Notes: generated by a model from the letters alone, not told the origin. A stretch of DNA of 64,000 nucleotides from Rhynchospora pubera (GCA_028095005.1 CM051459.1:18958699-19022698); one strand, 5' to 3'. Positions 47,346-58,149 are shown, numbered from the stretch's first letter. Translations and numbers: made by a program.

Positions 47346-47928
47346 TAGGGCTGTCAATGAAACCCGTTTACCCGTTTATCCAACCCGTACCGTATCGTAT
47401 AAGACGGGTATGGGTAAAGTTTTATTTTCGTTAAGTTAACGGGTACGGGTAAGAAATTTTTTTCGTTAATTTAACGGGTATGGGTACGGATAAAAGCTAT
47501 TTCGTACTGTTTTCATAACGGGTAATTGCCACAGTTAAAAAGATACAATTACATGATACATATGGCATCTTATATTACATGATTGGTAAAAAAATATTGC
47601 TAGATTTTATTTAAGATTTATAATTCTTTCCATTTGTACGAAAAAATAAAAAAGCATAAACCTAAAATATTCGCCACCATTGTTGCACTTTATTAATATA
47701 CTTATTGATATAATTTATTTATACAGAGTGTACAAATTTTTTTATTATTATTATATTCATTTTTTTACCGTTACCGTATCCGTACCGTTAATTCTTAACT
47801 GGTACGGGTAAGGTACGGGTAAAGCTATTTTTAACGGGTACGGGTAGGGTACGGGTAAAAAAAATTTTAACGGGTACGATAATGAAAATACCTTCTATTG
47901 TACCGTACCGTATTTATTGACAGTCCTA
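47346..47928. mobile_element. hAT-type MITE with ACGGGTA arrays
   Basis: A 583-bp element. Left TAGGGCTGTCAATGAAA, right inverted TAGGACTGTCAATAAA, perfect 8-bp duplication TTTATTAT (47338-47345 and 47929-47936). The subterminal regions are arrays of ACGGGTA and GTACGGGTAA on the right and both orientations on the left. The AT-rich centre is non-coding. Confidence 0.92.
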
Positions 47929-48455
47929 TTTATTATGGTTGTAATGAGATTTTTATTGGATATGTGTTTATGACGCTTGTGATGTCTGTTTAGTTGGTTT
48001 TCAACTTGATCTCAGTGGAAGAAGCAATCTGCTTTAGATTTGGATGGCTACCACGTATCCAAATATGGTTGTCTGGTGAATTGGTTGCAATGATCTGCGC
48101 TTTCAAGGTAAAGATTTTTTTTTTTTTTTTGGAAAATAAATCACATGTTCAAAGAAACAGAGAAAATTTGTTTTATGCTCCGTTTGGATACCGTGTGGTA
48201 AGAAGGGAAGAAGAAAAAAAATAAATAAATTTATTATAAACAATTCAAATTTTTCATAAAGTTACACACTTCTCAATATACTTATTCTCATTTCTTCCCT
48301 TCTTCCCATACCTCATCTTAATGATAATTAGATCGAGTGTACGGGAAGAAAACTATTGCTTAGTCAATTTTCGTGACTAATTTGAGAGAATTTTGGAGGG
48401 CCGGAGCTTAAGATGAAGTGATGAAAGTGCTGCAATTAATATAATATACACATCG

Positions 48456-48840
48456 AGGCGTTTGGATGGTATGAAAATAAGGAAGGAATAAGAATTTTAG
48501 AAGGAAAATATTGGAAAGTGTGTAACTTTGGAAAGAGTGAGAAAAATGTTATTCCGTAAATAAAAAATATTGTTTGGATATTGAGTTAGGAATAAGCAAA
48601 TTAATATTAATTTAAAAATTATTAAAAATTATTATTTTAATATTAAATAAAGTACTAATTAAAGAGCACACAAAATTTCATTTAGCTATTAGTATTTAGT
48701 TAATTTTGTTGAAATTATGTATATATAATTGTTGGAAGAAACTATTTCTAGGAAGAAGCGATTCTTCTTTTTATTCCTAACTTGTTTGGATGTTTAGAAA
48801 GAAGCTATTCTTCCTTATTTTCATACCATCCAAACGGCCC
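48456..48840. mobile_element. Tourist-like MITE with GGCGTTTGGATGG ends
   Basis: Left GGCGTTTGGATGGTATGAAA; right inverted GGCCGTTTGGATGGTATGAAA. The same interior phrase 'ggaaagtgtgtaa' appears in a partial relative at about 50640-50822. The exact tip and the 3-bp duplication are unclear. Non-coding. Confidence 0.65.
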
Positions 48841-48890
48841 TATCAAGCATAAATTTCACTGCAAACTAAGCTTATGAGAGCTGGATTTGT

Positions 48891-49286
48891 TCTTTTAAGA
48901 TAAATTGGAGGTCTAAGTTACCCAACTTATTTTTTAAATTAAATGTCTGTGAAAGACCCCCGAGCCGTATCTTTGAAGGAAAGAATCAGACGGTTGTTCA
49001 GGTTGCTAGGAGAATTGTTCATAATGTGGCGTTGTGGGAAGTTCATGTATAGTATTGTAGATTTATTAGGTCTTTTACTTTTTTGTCTACCGTGATGTAA
49101 ATTATCAAACCGTTTGTCTTTTGTTTTTTGTTTTCTTATTAATAAAATTTCCGTAGGACTGTGGCAATCGCCGCCCTACCCTAAAAAAAAAAGAAAGACC
49201 CCCCAGCCGGATTTCGAACTTACGACTTTTCATTCAAAAAGTTAAGGTATATTTTTCTTTGCCACTAGACCAAGAGTTGGTTCTTC
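48891..49286 (-). mobile_element. tRNA-derived SINE split by a LINE insertion
   Basis: On the minus strand it begins near 49286 with an A-box-like TGGTCTAGTGGC and a B-box-like AAGTTCGAAATCCGG, then GGTCTTTC, then (after the insertion) AAATTAAATG-type sequence ending CCAATTTATCTT. This matches the layout of the SINE at 58914. The flanks AGAGCTGGATTTGT (48877-48890) and AGAGCTGAATTTGT (49287-49300) are a 14-bp target duplication with one mismatch. Without the insert the SINE would be about 155 bp. Confidence 0.82.
48968..49192 (+). mobile_element. 5'-truncated LINE (L1-type) tail
   Basis: About 225 bp with an open tail reading RIFEGKNQTVVQVARRIVHN and ending in a stop near 49049, like the last residues of plant L1 ORF2. 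A 3' UTR follows with AATAAA at 49141 and a terminal A10 at 49183-49192. Flanked by GAAAGACCCCCGAGCCG (48951-48967) and GAAAGACCCCCCAGCCG (49193-49209), a 17-bp duplication with one mismatch. Truncation, poly(A) and variable-length duplication are diagnostic of target-primed reverse transcription. Confidence 0.85.
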
Positions 49287-49300
49287 AGAGCTGAATTTGT

Positions 49301-51290
49301 AAATTTAATAAAGTCTAATATCTAATGCTGGTTTTCAGAATTTTTTAGATTTTTTTGGTTCGTTGACGCCACCGGCTTTAATTTCTGCTTGTCTGAACAA
49401 ACAGCTAGAACTATTTCTCTGCGAATCAAAATAGCCTCAATATATATCACAAGTTCTTAAGCTAATCATTGTTCTCGTGCTGTGAATTCTGTAAGAAGAG
49501 TTATAAAATTCATACTAATGTGATTATAAGGCTATGGCAAAAGAAGGAGAGAAAAAAATAAACTCAAAATCTGCAGTTTTGAATAATAATAAAAAATTCT
49601 GCATTTGTCATATAATTTGAATGACCTGACAAAAAGTTTAGTTTTCCTCTTTCTAAAAGAGAAAAGTTTTGTTTCCAGATCCATTTATGAAATTGTGACT
49701 GTAACTTACAGGCTTTTGGCAGAATGCAAAAGCATGGAGAGTAGGCTGGATGAAGGCAGAATGCAAAACAGCAAAAGCATGGAGACTAGACAGCTCCGAG
49801 TTTTCATGCTCAATAGGTTAAAAATTGGAACTTGTTTAAACTTTGATTGCAACAATTGAGTAGACAAACATTGAATGAAATGAGATCTAGATCATTCTAA
49901 CAATTAATGATATGCATTAATGTTGAAAAAAAAATAAAAATAAGATGTAGACGTGTTTGATCACAACTTCACAAGATGCTAGTGCAATCCTTGAGAAATT
50001 AGTCATGTATCACTCTATGAGTATGTTGTTATATATCTAAACTAACAAAGTTTTCGTCTCGTTGTTTGCAGAATACATTTATTGTAATTGTTACTATTAC
50101 AGTGGTATTTATACATAAACATGTGCTAATATGTGCTTTTTTGGCACCCTAAATTCTACTTTAGGCTAAGAAAGCAAAAAACCAAACAGCAAAAAAAATA
50201 AATAAATAAAAAAGAAAAAAAAAACAAAGACTGTACTGGTACGTACAAGCTGAGGCGTTTACCGTTTGACCAAGTTGCTTGACTAGAGCTTTTCATAATT
50301 AATTTTGTCTTGATAGAATTGAATAGCCACAAGCCCCAAAAAACCAATTCAGTTGAGACAAAACTTCCTCTTTTTGGCAATAAGTTTTACTCTGATTTAA
50401 GTGCTTTTAAAAGTACATGACTTTTTAGTACTAAATAAGAACTCTATACAATAAAATTGAAAAGCCTTTATTTTTGGTGTTTTATCATTTCTTTATTTTT
50501 TAGTTTTGTTAACTTCAAAGATAAAAAATAAGATATTAAGATAAAAATCCCTTGATATGTTACATACTATTTTTTACGCCCTCACAAAGTATTTTGATAG
50601 TTCAACGTTATTTGGTTAGAGCATAAAGAAATTGCAAAAAGTGTACTGGGCGGAAAACATTAGGAAGTGTATAATTTTGATAGCAACTTTATTTGATAGC
50701 CTATTCCTAGACGGAAAAAATTGGAAAGTGTGTAATTTTGTGAAAAGTTTGAACGGTTAGGAATAAATTTTCGCCCAGAATTTGCTATTCTTGCTTATTC
50801 CTTACCCATCCAAACAACCCCTTAATGTTGAATTTTAAGTTAATAGATTTAAAATCCAATTTGAAAATTTTCTTTTTTTGCGCAACTCGAAGGAACTTTT
50901 TTTTTTTCGATTTATTTATTTATTATTATTTTTTTTGTAAAACAACCGATAGGTAATTTTTTTTCCTGATAGTAAGGCTATCATATCATGCATCATAGTA
51001 CCAAGTGTTCCGACTTATAAAAAAACAACAAAAATCAAAACTTGAGTTTTTTTTACTCGATTTACTTACCCAAATCTCTAAGAAACAAAATTTATATATA
51101 TTTTTTAAGATACTTTTTTTTTACTATTTTTCAGATAAGGCAAAAATCGTTGATTTTAAAATTCCTAAAACGCCAAATTAATTCTCTCATTAATCTGAAA
51201 AAATAAAATATAATGTACTTGAAATAAAAGCACAAAAAAATTATATTTAAATATTTAGAGCTCCTTTTCCTCTTCTTCCATCATAACACA
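49301..51290. other. AT-rich intergenic DNA, nothing coding
   Basis: A small internal duplication ('gcagaatgcaaaa' ... 'agcatggaga') lies at 49718-49790. 50640-50822 is a partial relative of the Tourist-like MITE at 48456, ending CCATCCAAACAACCCC. Otherwise nothing recognised. Confidence 0.4.
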
Positions 51291-51300
51291 TACATACATA

Positions 51301-51715
51301 GAGAAAGTTTAATATGCACCATAGTGCATAGGGCATTCCGTGCACCATGGATTTTTTCGAGAATATTTTTGTAAATTGACAAATCTAATTCAACCAATCT
51401 AATCTACATATTGAAATCTCATAACAAACCAAAATTTATAATTTTTGAGATTTTATTACTTTTTTTTCGAATTTTTTAAAACATGCCTTTTTTTGGAAAG
51501 TTGTGCTATTTACAATTTTCCATAAATGACATGTTTTAAAAAATTCGAAAAAAATAGTAATAAAATCTCAAAAATTGTAAAATTTGATTTTCTATGAGAT
51601 TTCAATATGTAGATTAGATTGGTTAAATCAGATTTGTCAATTTACAAAAATACCCCCGAAAAAATCCGCGGTGCACGGAATGCCCTATGCACTATAGTGC
51701 ATATTAAACTTTCTC
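51301..51715. mobile_element. foldback MITE, family A copy 3
   Basis: A 415-bp foldback with ends GAGAAAGTTTAATATGCACC and inverse GAGAAAGTTTAATATGCACT, flanked by TACATACATA on both sides (51291-51300 and 51716-51725); because that sequence is itself repetitive the true length could be 9 or 10 bp. The arms pair over nearly 200 bp and include CATAGTGCATAGGGCATTCC. It lies about 1 kb downstream of the GRAS gene's stop codon. Confidence 0.88.
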
Positions 51716-51725
51716 TACATACATA

Positions 51726-52670
51726 TCTATTTAACTTTCCAATTAACATTATTTAATCTAATTACAACACTAATATAAATATTAATACTACTAGATACCC
51801 AGAATTTTAGTTTACTTATCAGTTGCAACCTAGTCATAGTTAGTGCATAAATTTGAAAGATGGCAAAAATATCAGCATCGAGAACTCAACACGAGCTCAA
51901 TTGGGGGTACGAATGGAGCATGTTTCGTTAAACAAACAAACAAGAGCTTGAAACGATCGAAATGCTGTCAAGAAATATAAATACCAACTTTACATTAGAA
52001 TCTCACATGCTGTCAAGAAATCTAACGATCCTTTAGCACGCAGTATGATTTTAGGGGGGAAAAAAATAAATCTAAAATGAAGGCAGGATGCTTATGGACA
52101 TTTGATTTTTACCTTGAATTGGCATATTGAAATTTTACACGATAAGAGATACACAAAACATAATTGATCAACAAGTTTTAAATTTAGTTTCCAAGTAATC
52201 AAAAGATTCAAAATACTTGCTTCATAAATTATGTTAACAGTTAGTGGATGCTCCAATTATCAAAATTAACCGCAAAAGTTGTGGTTCCAAACAATAGATT
52301 ATGCAACCAGAAAAGATGCAAAGCAGATGTTATGAGTAAACCACAGAAATGGCGAGAATTATGTAATAGAAACTAAAAAAGCATTACCATTGCTTCTCTG
52401 ATAAATTAGAAACAGAGAAACAGAAAAGCTACACAGCCTTCTACACTAACGAGTTCCTCTACTCAAAATACATGTCACATACTTGCCTCTGCAAAAACAA
52501 GCATCTTTTCGAGTAGAGATTAAAATTATACAACACAACTCCAATTAGGATCGCCAAGAAAAGGTAAAACAACATTTAGTACCACAACAAAACACCCTGA
52601 AATTTTCCAGTATCCCTAAAATCCAGCAATTAATAAACTTACCCGCCTGGAAATTGCACATAAAAGGCAA
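51726..52670. other. region downstream of the GRAS gene
   Basis: This includes the 3' UTR of the minus-strand GRAS gene, which should run from 52670 toward lower coordinates. No unambiguous polyadenylation signal is seen. No other feature recognised. Confidence 0.4.
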
Positions 52671-54770
52671 TCAGCAACCCTTCCAAGCTGAAATCGAGAC
52701 GAGCTCGCCGTGTTGCCAAGATAATACAAGAGAACCCTGTCTCCTGTCCACCTGAAACCCCTTCACTTGCACTCTCTTGGCAAGACACTCAGCTTGAGCC
52801 TCAGCCATATTGCTAAATGGCACTGGCATGTACCCGGCTGAAGCAAACAAATTTTTCCAGGGCAACATCTTGTCCACCATGCGATGTCGCCCAACCACTG
52901 ATCCCTCTATCATTGGGCGGAGCACATAACGCTCGATCCTGTTGGCTGTCTCCATGTTGGGTCCAACTGAATCGAGCGAGTCAAGTAGGCATACATATGA
53001 TTGGAAGGCATATTCGAAGTGAGTTGAGAAAGGGAGGTCGCCTCGGTCACAACCACGGTCAATTGAGATCAAAATACGGGGGCATAATTGTTTAACAAGC
53101 CGGAGAAGGGTTGGGAAAGATGGTCCATAAATTGAGCTAACTGGGAGGTTCACAGCAATGGCCTCCCCCGCACCACTCATAGCCAGGAGCTCTGATGGGT
53201 CAAATGACTCGAGGCTTAAGATATTGAATTCAAATGGAATGTTGAGATCATTCGCAAACTGACAAAGGTTATCTCTAATTAAATGGAGCTCGAGCAGATG
53301 GTGAGATAAAGGAGTCACAAAGGCAGTCACTTTAAGCACAGGTATGTTACCGGTACCAGTTGGACTGCATCGCCTCTGAGCAATCTCTTGCATGAATGAT
53401 GACCACTGGCCTCCAATACCAATGTCGAAATCTATGATGTGGATTCGGTCGGCAGCTCCAAGTTCGTCCAACAAGGCTTGTACAGAGGTAAAATTGGTGA
53501 AGTGGAGAACTGGGGAGAGCTCGTTGAATGCCTTGTGGGCCCCGAGCTTCATTGCAACGTCATACGGGGAGCTCACCGGAGAGGAGGGCACCGAGGCAAA
53601 ACCAGAGAGGATCTGGTTGAGTGCCTCCTTGAAGTAATAGGAGGCACGAAAAAGGGGCTTCCCGGCCGGAACCGGGAGCTGGTGATTGAGCCGCGCCAAT
53701 ATCCCACGCGCGCCGGAGGCATTACCGGTCTCTACCATTTTTGCCGCCTCTTGCAGCTGTTGTACTAGAGGCGGCAGCTGGTTCTCTGTCTCGGATTTTG
53801 GTCTCATCAGCATAGGTCTCGGTTGAGGTGGGATTTGCAGGGAAGGCGCAAAGATTTGGGCTTGCTGAGAGGGCAATATTTGTTTTCTCCGCAGAAAGAG
53901 CTCTGTTCCTGAGCCAGCAGTGTGAGGGTTAAGGTGGCAGGATGGGCTTCCGGCCATGGGGTGTGGTCGCTTCGGCTGACCCGGCAGGAAGAATGATGGA
54001 TTTGCCATTGGTGGCTGGAGATCTGAGTGCATAGGAAGGAAGAATGACGGATTGGACCCCGCATGTGGCTGCTGTTGCTGGTTCAAAAGCAGACTTGGAG
54101 GCGGCGAGAACACAACAGGCTTCTCTTCCTCGGCCGGTTCCTGCAAAAACAACCCCGGAAGGCGCACGAGCTGAGGCGGTAGTTGCATCGGGTCGACCGC
54201 CAAGCCAACCTGTTCAACCAGCCCGAACCCCATCCCAGCATTGGTACTGCTGTTGCTATTGGTAGTGCTGTTCCCTTCAAACCCAAGCTGCAGAGGTTTC
54301 CCACCAGACGGTTCCTCTGTCTCGCCCATGATCCAGCGGAGGAAGCTCTGTTCCGGGGCACCAGGGGATGCGGTAGGAGCGGCCGAGTCAGAAAGCATAG
54401 CTTCCCAGTCAGGACCTAGCTCAGCAGCGCCAGGAGGTAAAGGATGTAGGTCAGATAAAGCCCACTCCTCCTTCCCTCTGGGCTGGGCAGAGTCGGACCA
54501 TTCGTGAGTGTGGTCAGAGACAGCGGCAGCCACATCACCCCCACCGAGGGAGGAGGAAGTGGTGGGGGGGCTGGGGCTGCTGGTATGGTGATCCAGCACC
54601 GACCTGGGTTCGATCCCTTCTCTAACACACCCGAATTTCTGGCGCTTGGCGAACACCGGCTCTTCTAATTCAAATTCGTCCCCTGGCGGCGCTGCTGTTG
54701 GTGTTGGTGTTGCTTGTAGCTCTAGTAGCCCCCCTCTGTGCGGCGGAGAAGAGAAGGGCATCCCTCTCAT
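52671..54770 (-). CDS. SCL6: GRAS transcription factor, HAIRY MERISTEM / SCL6-22-27 clade
   Basis: An intact single-exon 699-residue protein beginning MRGMPF, a start typical of this clade. The N-terminal half is disordered and Pro/Ser/Gln-rich, with the clade signatures EPRSVLD (54-60) and DWEAMLSD...SFLRWIMGE (121-150). The GRAS domain starts near 332: leucine-rich region I with GILARLNHQL (356-365), the VHIID-equivalent IHIIDFD (443-449), then a second leucine-rich part (about 490-535), a PFYRE-like stretch with ERYVLRPMIEG (613-623), and SAW at the C terminus ending LVLSWQHGELVSISAWKGC. In Arabidopsis these nuclear factors keep shoot stem cells undifferentiated, partnering WUSCHEL-type proteins, and affect chlorophyll synthesis and branching. 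miR171 regulation is visible in the sequence. Which of SCL6, SCL22 or SCL27 it corresponds to cannot be decided here; the symbol marks the clade. Confidence 0.96.
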   Translation of the reverse strand: MRGMPFSSPPHRGGLLELQATPTPTAAPPGDEFELEEPVFAKRQKFGCVREGIEPRSVLDHHTSSPSPPTTSSSLGGGDVAAAVSDHTHEWSDSAQPRGKEEWALSDLHPLPPGAAELGPDWEAMLSDSAAPTASPGAPEQSFLRWIMGETEEPSGGKPLQLGFEGNSTTNSNSSTNAGMGFGLVEQVGLAVDPMQLPPQLVRLPGLFLQEPAEEEKPVVFSPPPSLLLNQQQQPHAGSNPSFFLPMHSDLQPPMANPSFFLPGQPKRPHPMAGSPSCHLNPHTAGSGTELFLRRKQILPSQQAQIFAPSLQIPPQPRPMLMRPKSETENQLPPLVQQLQEAAKMVETGNASGARGILARLNHQLPVPAGKPLFRASYYFKEALNQILSGFASVPSSPVSSPYDVAMKLGAHKAFNELSPVLHFTNFTSVQALLDELGAADRIHIIDFDIGIGGQWSSFMQEIAQRRCSPTGTGNIPVLKVTAFVTPLSHHLLELHLIRDNLCQFANDLNIPFEFNILSLESFDPSELLAMSGAGEAIAVNLPVSSIYGPSFPTLLRLVKQLCPRILISIDRGCDRGDLPFSTHFEYAFQSYVCLLDSLDSVGPNMETANRIERYVLRPMIEGSVVGRHRMVDKMLPWKNLFASAGYMPVPFSNMAEAQAECLAKRVQVKGFQVDRRQGSLVLSWQHGELVSISAWKGC
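53683..53703 (-). promoter_or_regulatory. miR171 target site in the GRAS coding sequence
   Basis: The plus strand here is identical, as I recall it, to mature miR171 (begins TGATTGAGCC, ends GCCAATATC), so the minus-strand mRNA is perfectly complementary over 21 nt. It encodes residues 356-362 within the conserved GILARLNHQL. This is the classic miR171 site of SCL6/22/27 genes and predicts mRNA cleavage in the middle of the site. Confidence 0.96.
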
Positions 54771-54833
54771 CTATTTCCCTACTTGCCTCCTCATACAAGG
54801 GAATTAGTTTTCCTAGGATTTGTGCTTCCTTTT

Positions 54834-54864
<31 letters not shown>

Positions 54865-55160
54865 CGCTTTGATATTTAGTTATCTTTTCTCTCTCTCTCT
54901 TTCTTTCTCGTGTGGTTTGGGTTTCTGTTTGTTTGGGGTGGGGTGGGGTGGGATGGGAGGGAAGGTGGGGAGAGGGGGATGAGGAGCTGGGGACGATTAG
55001 TAGTACCCAGTACTCTACACTCTCTTTTCCTGGAGCAATTTCTCTCTCTCTCTCTCTCACCTGTATGATGCGTGCAACATAAAAAAGGCAATAAAGCGCC
55101 CATTCCCGCTCATCTCTTCTCATTTCCTCTCTCTCTCTACCTCTTTCTGGGTTTCTCTCT
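54771..55160 (-). promoter_or_regulatory. GA-rich 5' leader / proximal promoter of the GRAS gene
   Basis: On the minus strand three GA-dinucleotide runs occur at about 54836-54863, 55041-55058 and 55125-55140. GA tracts are typical of plant leaders and of GAGA-binding (BPC) protein sites. Upstream ATGs open a frame of 110 codons (55123 to 54791) ending about 20 nt before the GRAS ATG; whether it is transcribed is unknown. No convincing TATA box was found. Confidence 0.5.
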
Positions 55161-56953
55161 CTACAAATTTCCCTTTATTTTTACTTCCTCGACTTCCTGT
55201 GCCGTGCACTAGTAAGCATATGTCAATTCTGTCTGTCTGTAATTCATACAATTGTTTGATATAAATGCAACAACACAGTATGATATTAAGTATTGGTCAC
55301 AGAGGATCCCGGTAGATAATCCCACTATTCAATGCCAGTGGTCCTACCGGGTCGGATTTAATAACAATGCGCTTTGCTTATAGGATATCTACTGTACTTA
55401 GGATAAGTCATTATCGGTGCGGATCCGGGTTGCTGTAATGACTATCCACTTTTCTCAGTCTTTACTGAGACCCCAGCTCTAGTACTAGCACAGTAGTCAG
55501 TACTCAGTAGTCTTGTACTACTCTTGTAGGATTTGTTTCTGCAGTTTTATTCTCTTTACTCGAAAAATACAACTGTAATTGTTGTTACTGCAACACAATC
55601 TAATACACTATGATCCGTGTCCGTTAGATCTAGATCCAACGTAGAGCAACCGAAAATTGGTTCTTTATTTTTGGTCGAAATAACAGAAGTTACCGACCGA
55701 CCTTACTGGAACTGGACTCACTGCACAGGGTATTCTGGTACATTTAAACTTTCCCCCCTCTACTTTATTTTTTTTTGCAAAACTTTTGATGGCTTTATGC
55801 TAATATTTTTTTTTTGAAAAAAAAATGTATGCAAATGTTCACGACCATTCTACATTCTATTTTATGATCTTCGTAAATTGGAGAGAAATGATCTTTTGTC
55901 GGCAAGCAAGTTCACCTTTGTTAATTGTAATGATTAAAATATTCAACACTTATGAAATTTTAATGCTCGAGTTAGTCATAACCTCAACTATGCAATAAAC
56001 GAATAAGGACGTGCAAGTATAATCTCTTATTATGTCATTAAAATTTAACATATTATCACAAATTCACAATAACAAATTTTTATCTTATAGTGGTTTAGAA
56101 TCGTTTAAGAATAATCTTAGAATTAATCGGTTAAGAATGAACATAGAATTAATTATCCAGAATAAAAAAAATTATTCTTAAATAGTTAAGAATAAAATTT
56201 TTAGATCAAACATACTCGAATTAAAACTTTATTCTGCATCCGAGACCATTAAAAAATCACATTGTTTAAAAAAATTATTCTCAACCGTTTATAAATAAAT
56301 ATTATCAAACGATGCAAATACAAACTTAGAGAAATTAATTCAACATATTATCACAAATCTATGTTTATTACACTAGCAAATCCAATCATGATTTACACAC
56401 GCACCATAGACCTTCCGTTTCTCGTTTCAAAGAAACTAAGTTTACTATATTGAAATCGGAACTATTTTCTCATTAATTTGCAGGTACGCAGGTACCGAGC
56501 AAAAACTCATCTCAGAGACCGCAACTATTTGTATCAACATCATTGAAAATCCATTACTGCTGCGTGTAATTTTCGCCTCTCTTATTCATCGATCCTTTCG
56601 TATCAAACACAAACATGCAGAACAATTGAGATTTTAGGATAGCCCTTGATTCAAATATTTAACAAACATCAAATTCAAATATCTGTACTACTTTTCTTGC
56701 TTTCATTTTTTTTCCCCCTCCAAACAAGCAATCGGTACAAAAACTGTACAAATCCTGAGTGACTGAACTGTACACAGAATGAATCAAATGACATGCAGAA
56801 GCGAGAATCCAAGAAACTCTTTAAATTAAAATGGCCTCTTCAATACCTTTCAACCCAAATTAAGCAAGTGAGATAATTAATGAAGCAACAGATGTAAGAG
56901 TTTTAATGTGCGTCTGACTTGAAGTTTGGCCAATTCCTTTCAAGTCAGATATC
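55161..56953. other. upstream region of the GRAS gene, no gene seen
   Basis: AT-rich with a GC-richer patch at 55300-55520 containing 'gatcccggtagataatccc' and 'tcctaccgggtcgga', a loose inverted pair. No coding sequence recognised. Confidence 0.4.
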
Positions 56954-56961
56954 CCCATAAA

Positions 56962-57515
56962 TAGGGGTGTACAACGGGCGGATCGATGATATTTTAGTAA
57001 AATTTGAACCCAACCCGACAATACCGGGTTAGAAAATAAATTTAGTTAACACAACCCGTCAATTTTTTTATGTACGGATTTTTACGGGTTAAGCGGGTTT
57101 AGTGAATTAAAATTTTGATCAAATAAAAATACATACAAAAATCGTTTTGTGGCTATTACAATTTAGTTCGAGACAAATTAGAAACGTATTCGAACCATCT
57201 TTCAACTTTCGAGTCATTGTGAGAAGCATAAAGGACGTGCATGCCTATGGAGGAGATCGAAATTTCATGAATGAAGAGATCTTTGAGTAAGGACATGAGC
57301 AAAAGTGAGACAAATATATATAAATAGTGATAAACGGGTGGGTTGAAGTATACACGGGTTTACTAGTACAAAATCCGTAACCCAACCCGAAGTAACGGGT
57401 TTGTCAAAATAATAATCCGTACCCAACCCAACATCATGTTAACCCGGTAAAAAACGGTTCGGGTCGGGTAGGTTGAACGGATTGAACGGGTTCACGATTT
57501 TTTTGTACACCTATA
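56962..57515. mobile_element. hAT-type MITE with CGGGTT arrays
   Basis: Left TAGGGGTGTACAA, right inverted TATAGGTGTACAA. The 8-bp sequence CCCATAAA flanks both sides (56954-56961 and 57516-57523), the right tip carrying two extra bases. Subterminal CGGGTT, AACCCG and ACGGG motifs are dense on both sides. The centre (about 57190-57330) is motif-free and less AT-rich. No transposase. Confidence 0.85.
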
Positions 57516-57722
57516 CCCATAAAATTGCACAAATTGTGGTTTCCCCATAGGGTAACATATAAGGGATAAATAGGTCAATTAGCTCAAAATTTCCCTCTTT
57601 TTAATTTTAAATTGGCAGGTGTTCGGTGTTCCATGTACATCTTGATCCGCTCCGTAAATTAATGTGTCCGTGACTATTTTCTAGTTGGAACTATTCTTCT
57701 TATAAATATATATTTAAATATT

Positions 57723-58139
57723 GAGAAAATTTAATATGCACCATAATACATAGAGCTTTCTATGCACTACTGACTTTTTGGTGAATATTTTTATAAATTG
57801 ATAAATTTAATTCAACCAATCCATTCTACATATTGAAATCTCATAGCAAACCAAATTTACATTTTTTTAGATTTTATTACTATTTTTTTTCGAGTTTTTT
57901 AAAAATATCATTTTTGAAATGTTATACTATTTACAATATTTCAAAAATGACATGTTTTTAAAAATTCAAAAAAAAAAATAGTAATAAAATCTAAAAAATT
58001 GTAAAAATTGGTTTGCTATGAAATTTCAATATGTAGATTAAATTGGTTAAATTAGATTTGTCAATTTATAAAAATACTCCCGTAAAAGTCTGCAGTGCAT
58101 AGAAAATCTTATGCAGTATAGTGCATATTAAACTTTCTC
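57723..58139. mobile_element. foldback MITE, family A copy 4
   Basis: A 417-bp foldback with ends GAGAAAATTTAATATGCACC and inverse, flanked by a perfect 10-bp duplication TTTAAATATT (57713-57722 and 58140-58149). It is more diverged from copy 3 than copy 2 is, so probably older. Confidence 0.88.
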
Positions 58140-58149
58140 TTTAAATATT

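Noticed and set aside
51301..51715. miRNA precursor downstream of the GRAS gene
   Set aside because: The near-perfect 200-bp fold is the foldback MITE family A with three other copies in the window; it should produce siRNA rather than a defined miRNA.
54791..55123. 110-residue minus-strand ORF upstream of the GRAS gene
   Set aside because: Composition is dominated by GA repeats (Arg-Glu runs). It is at most an upstream ORF in the leader, not a separate gene.
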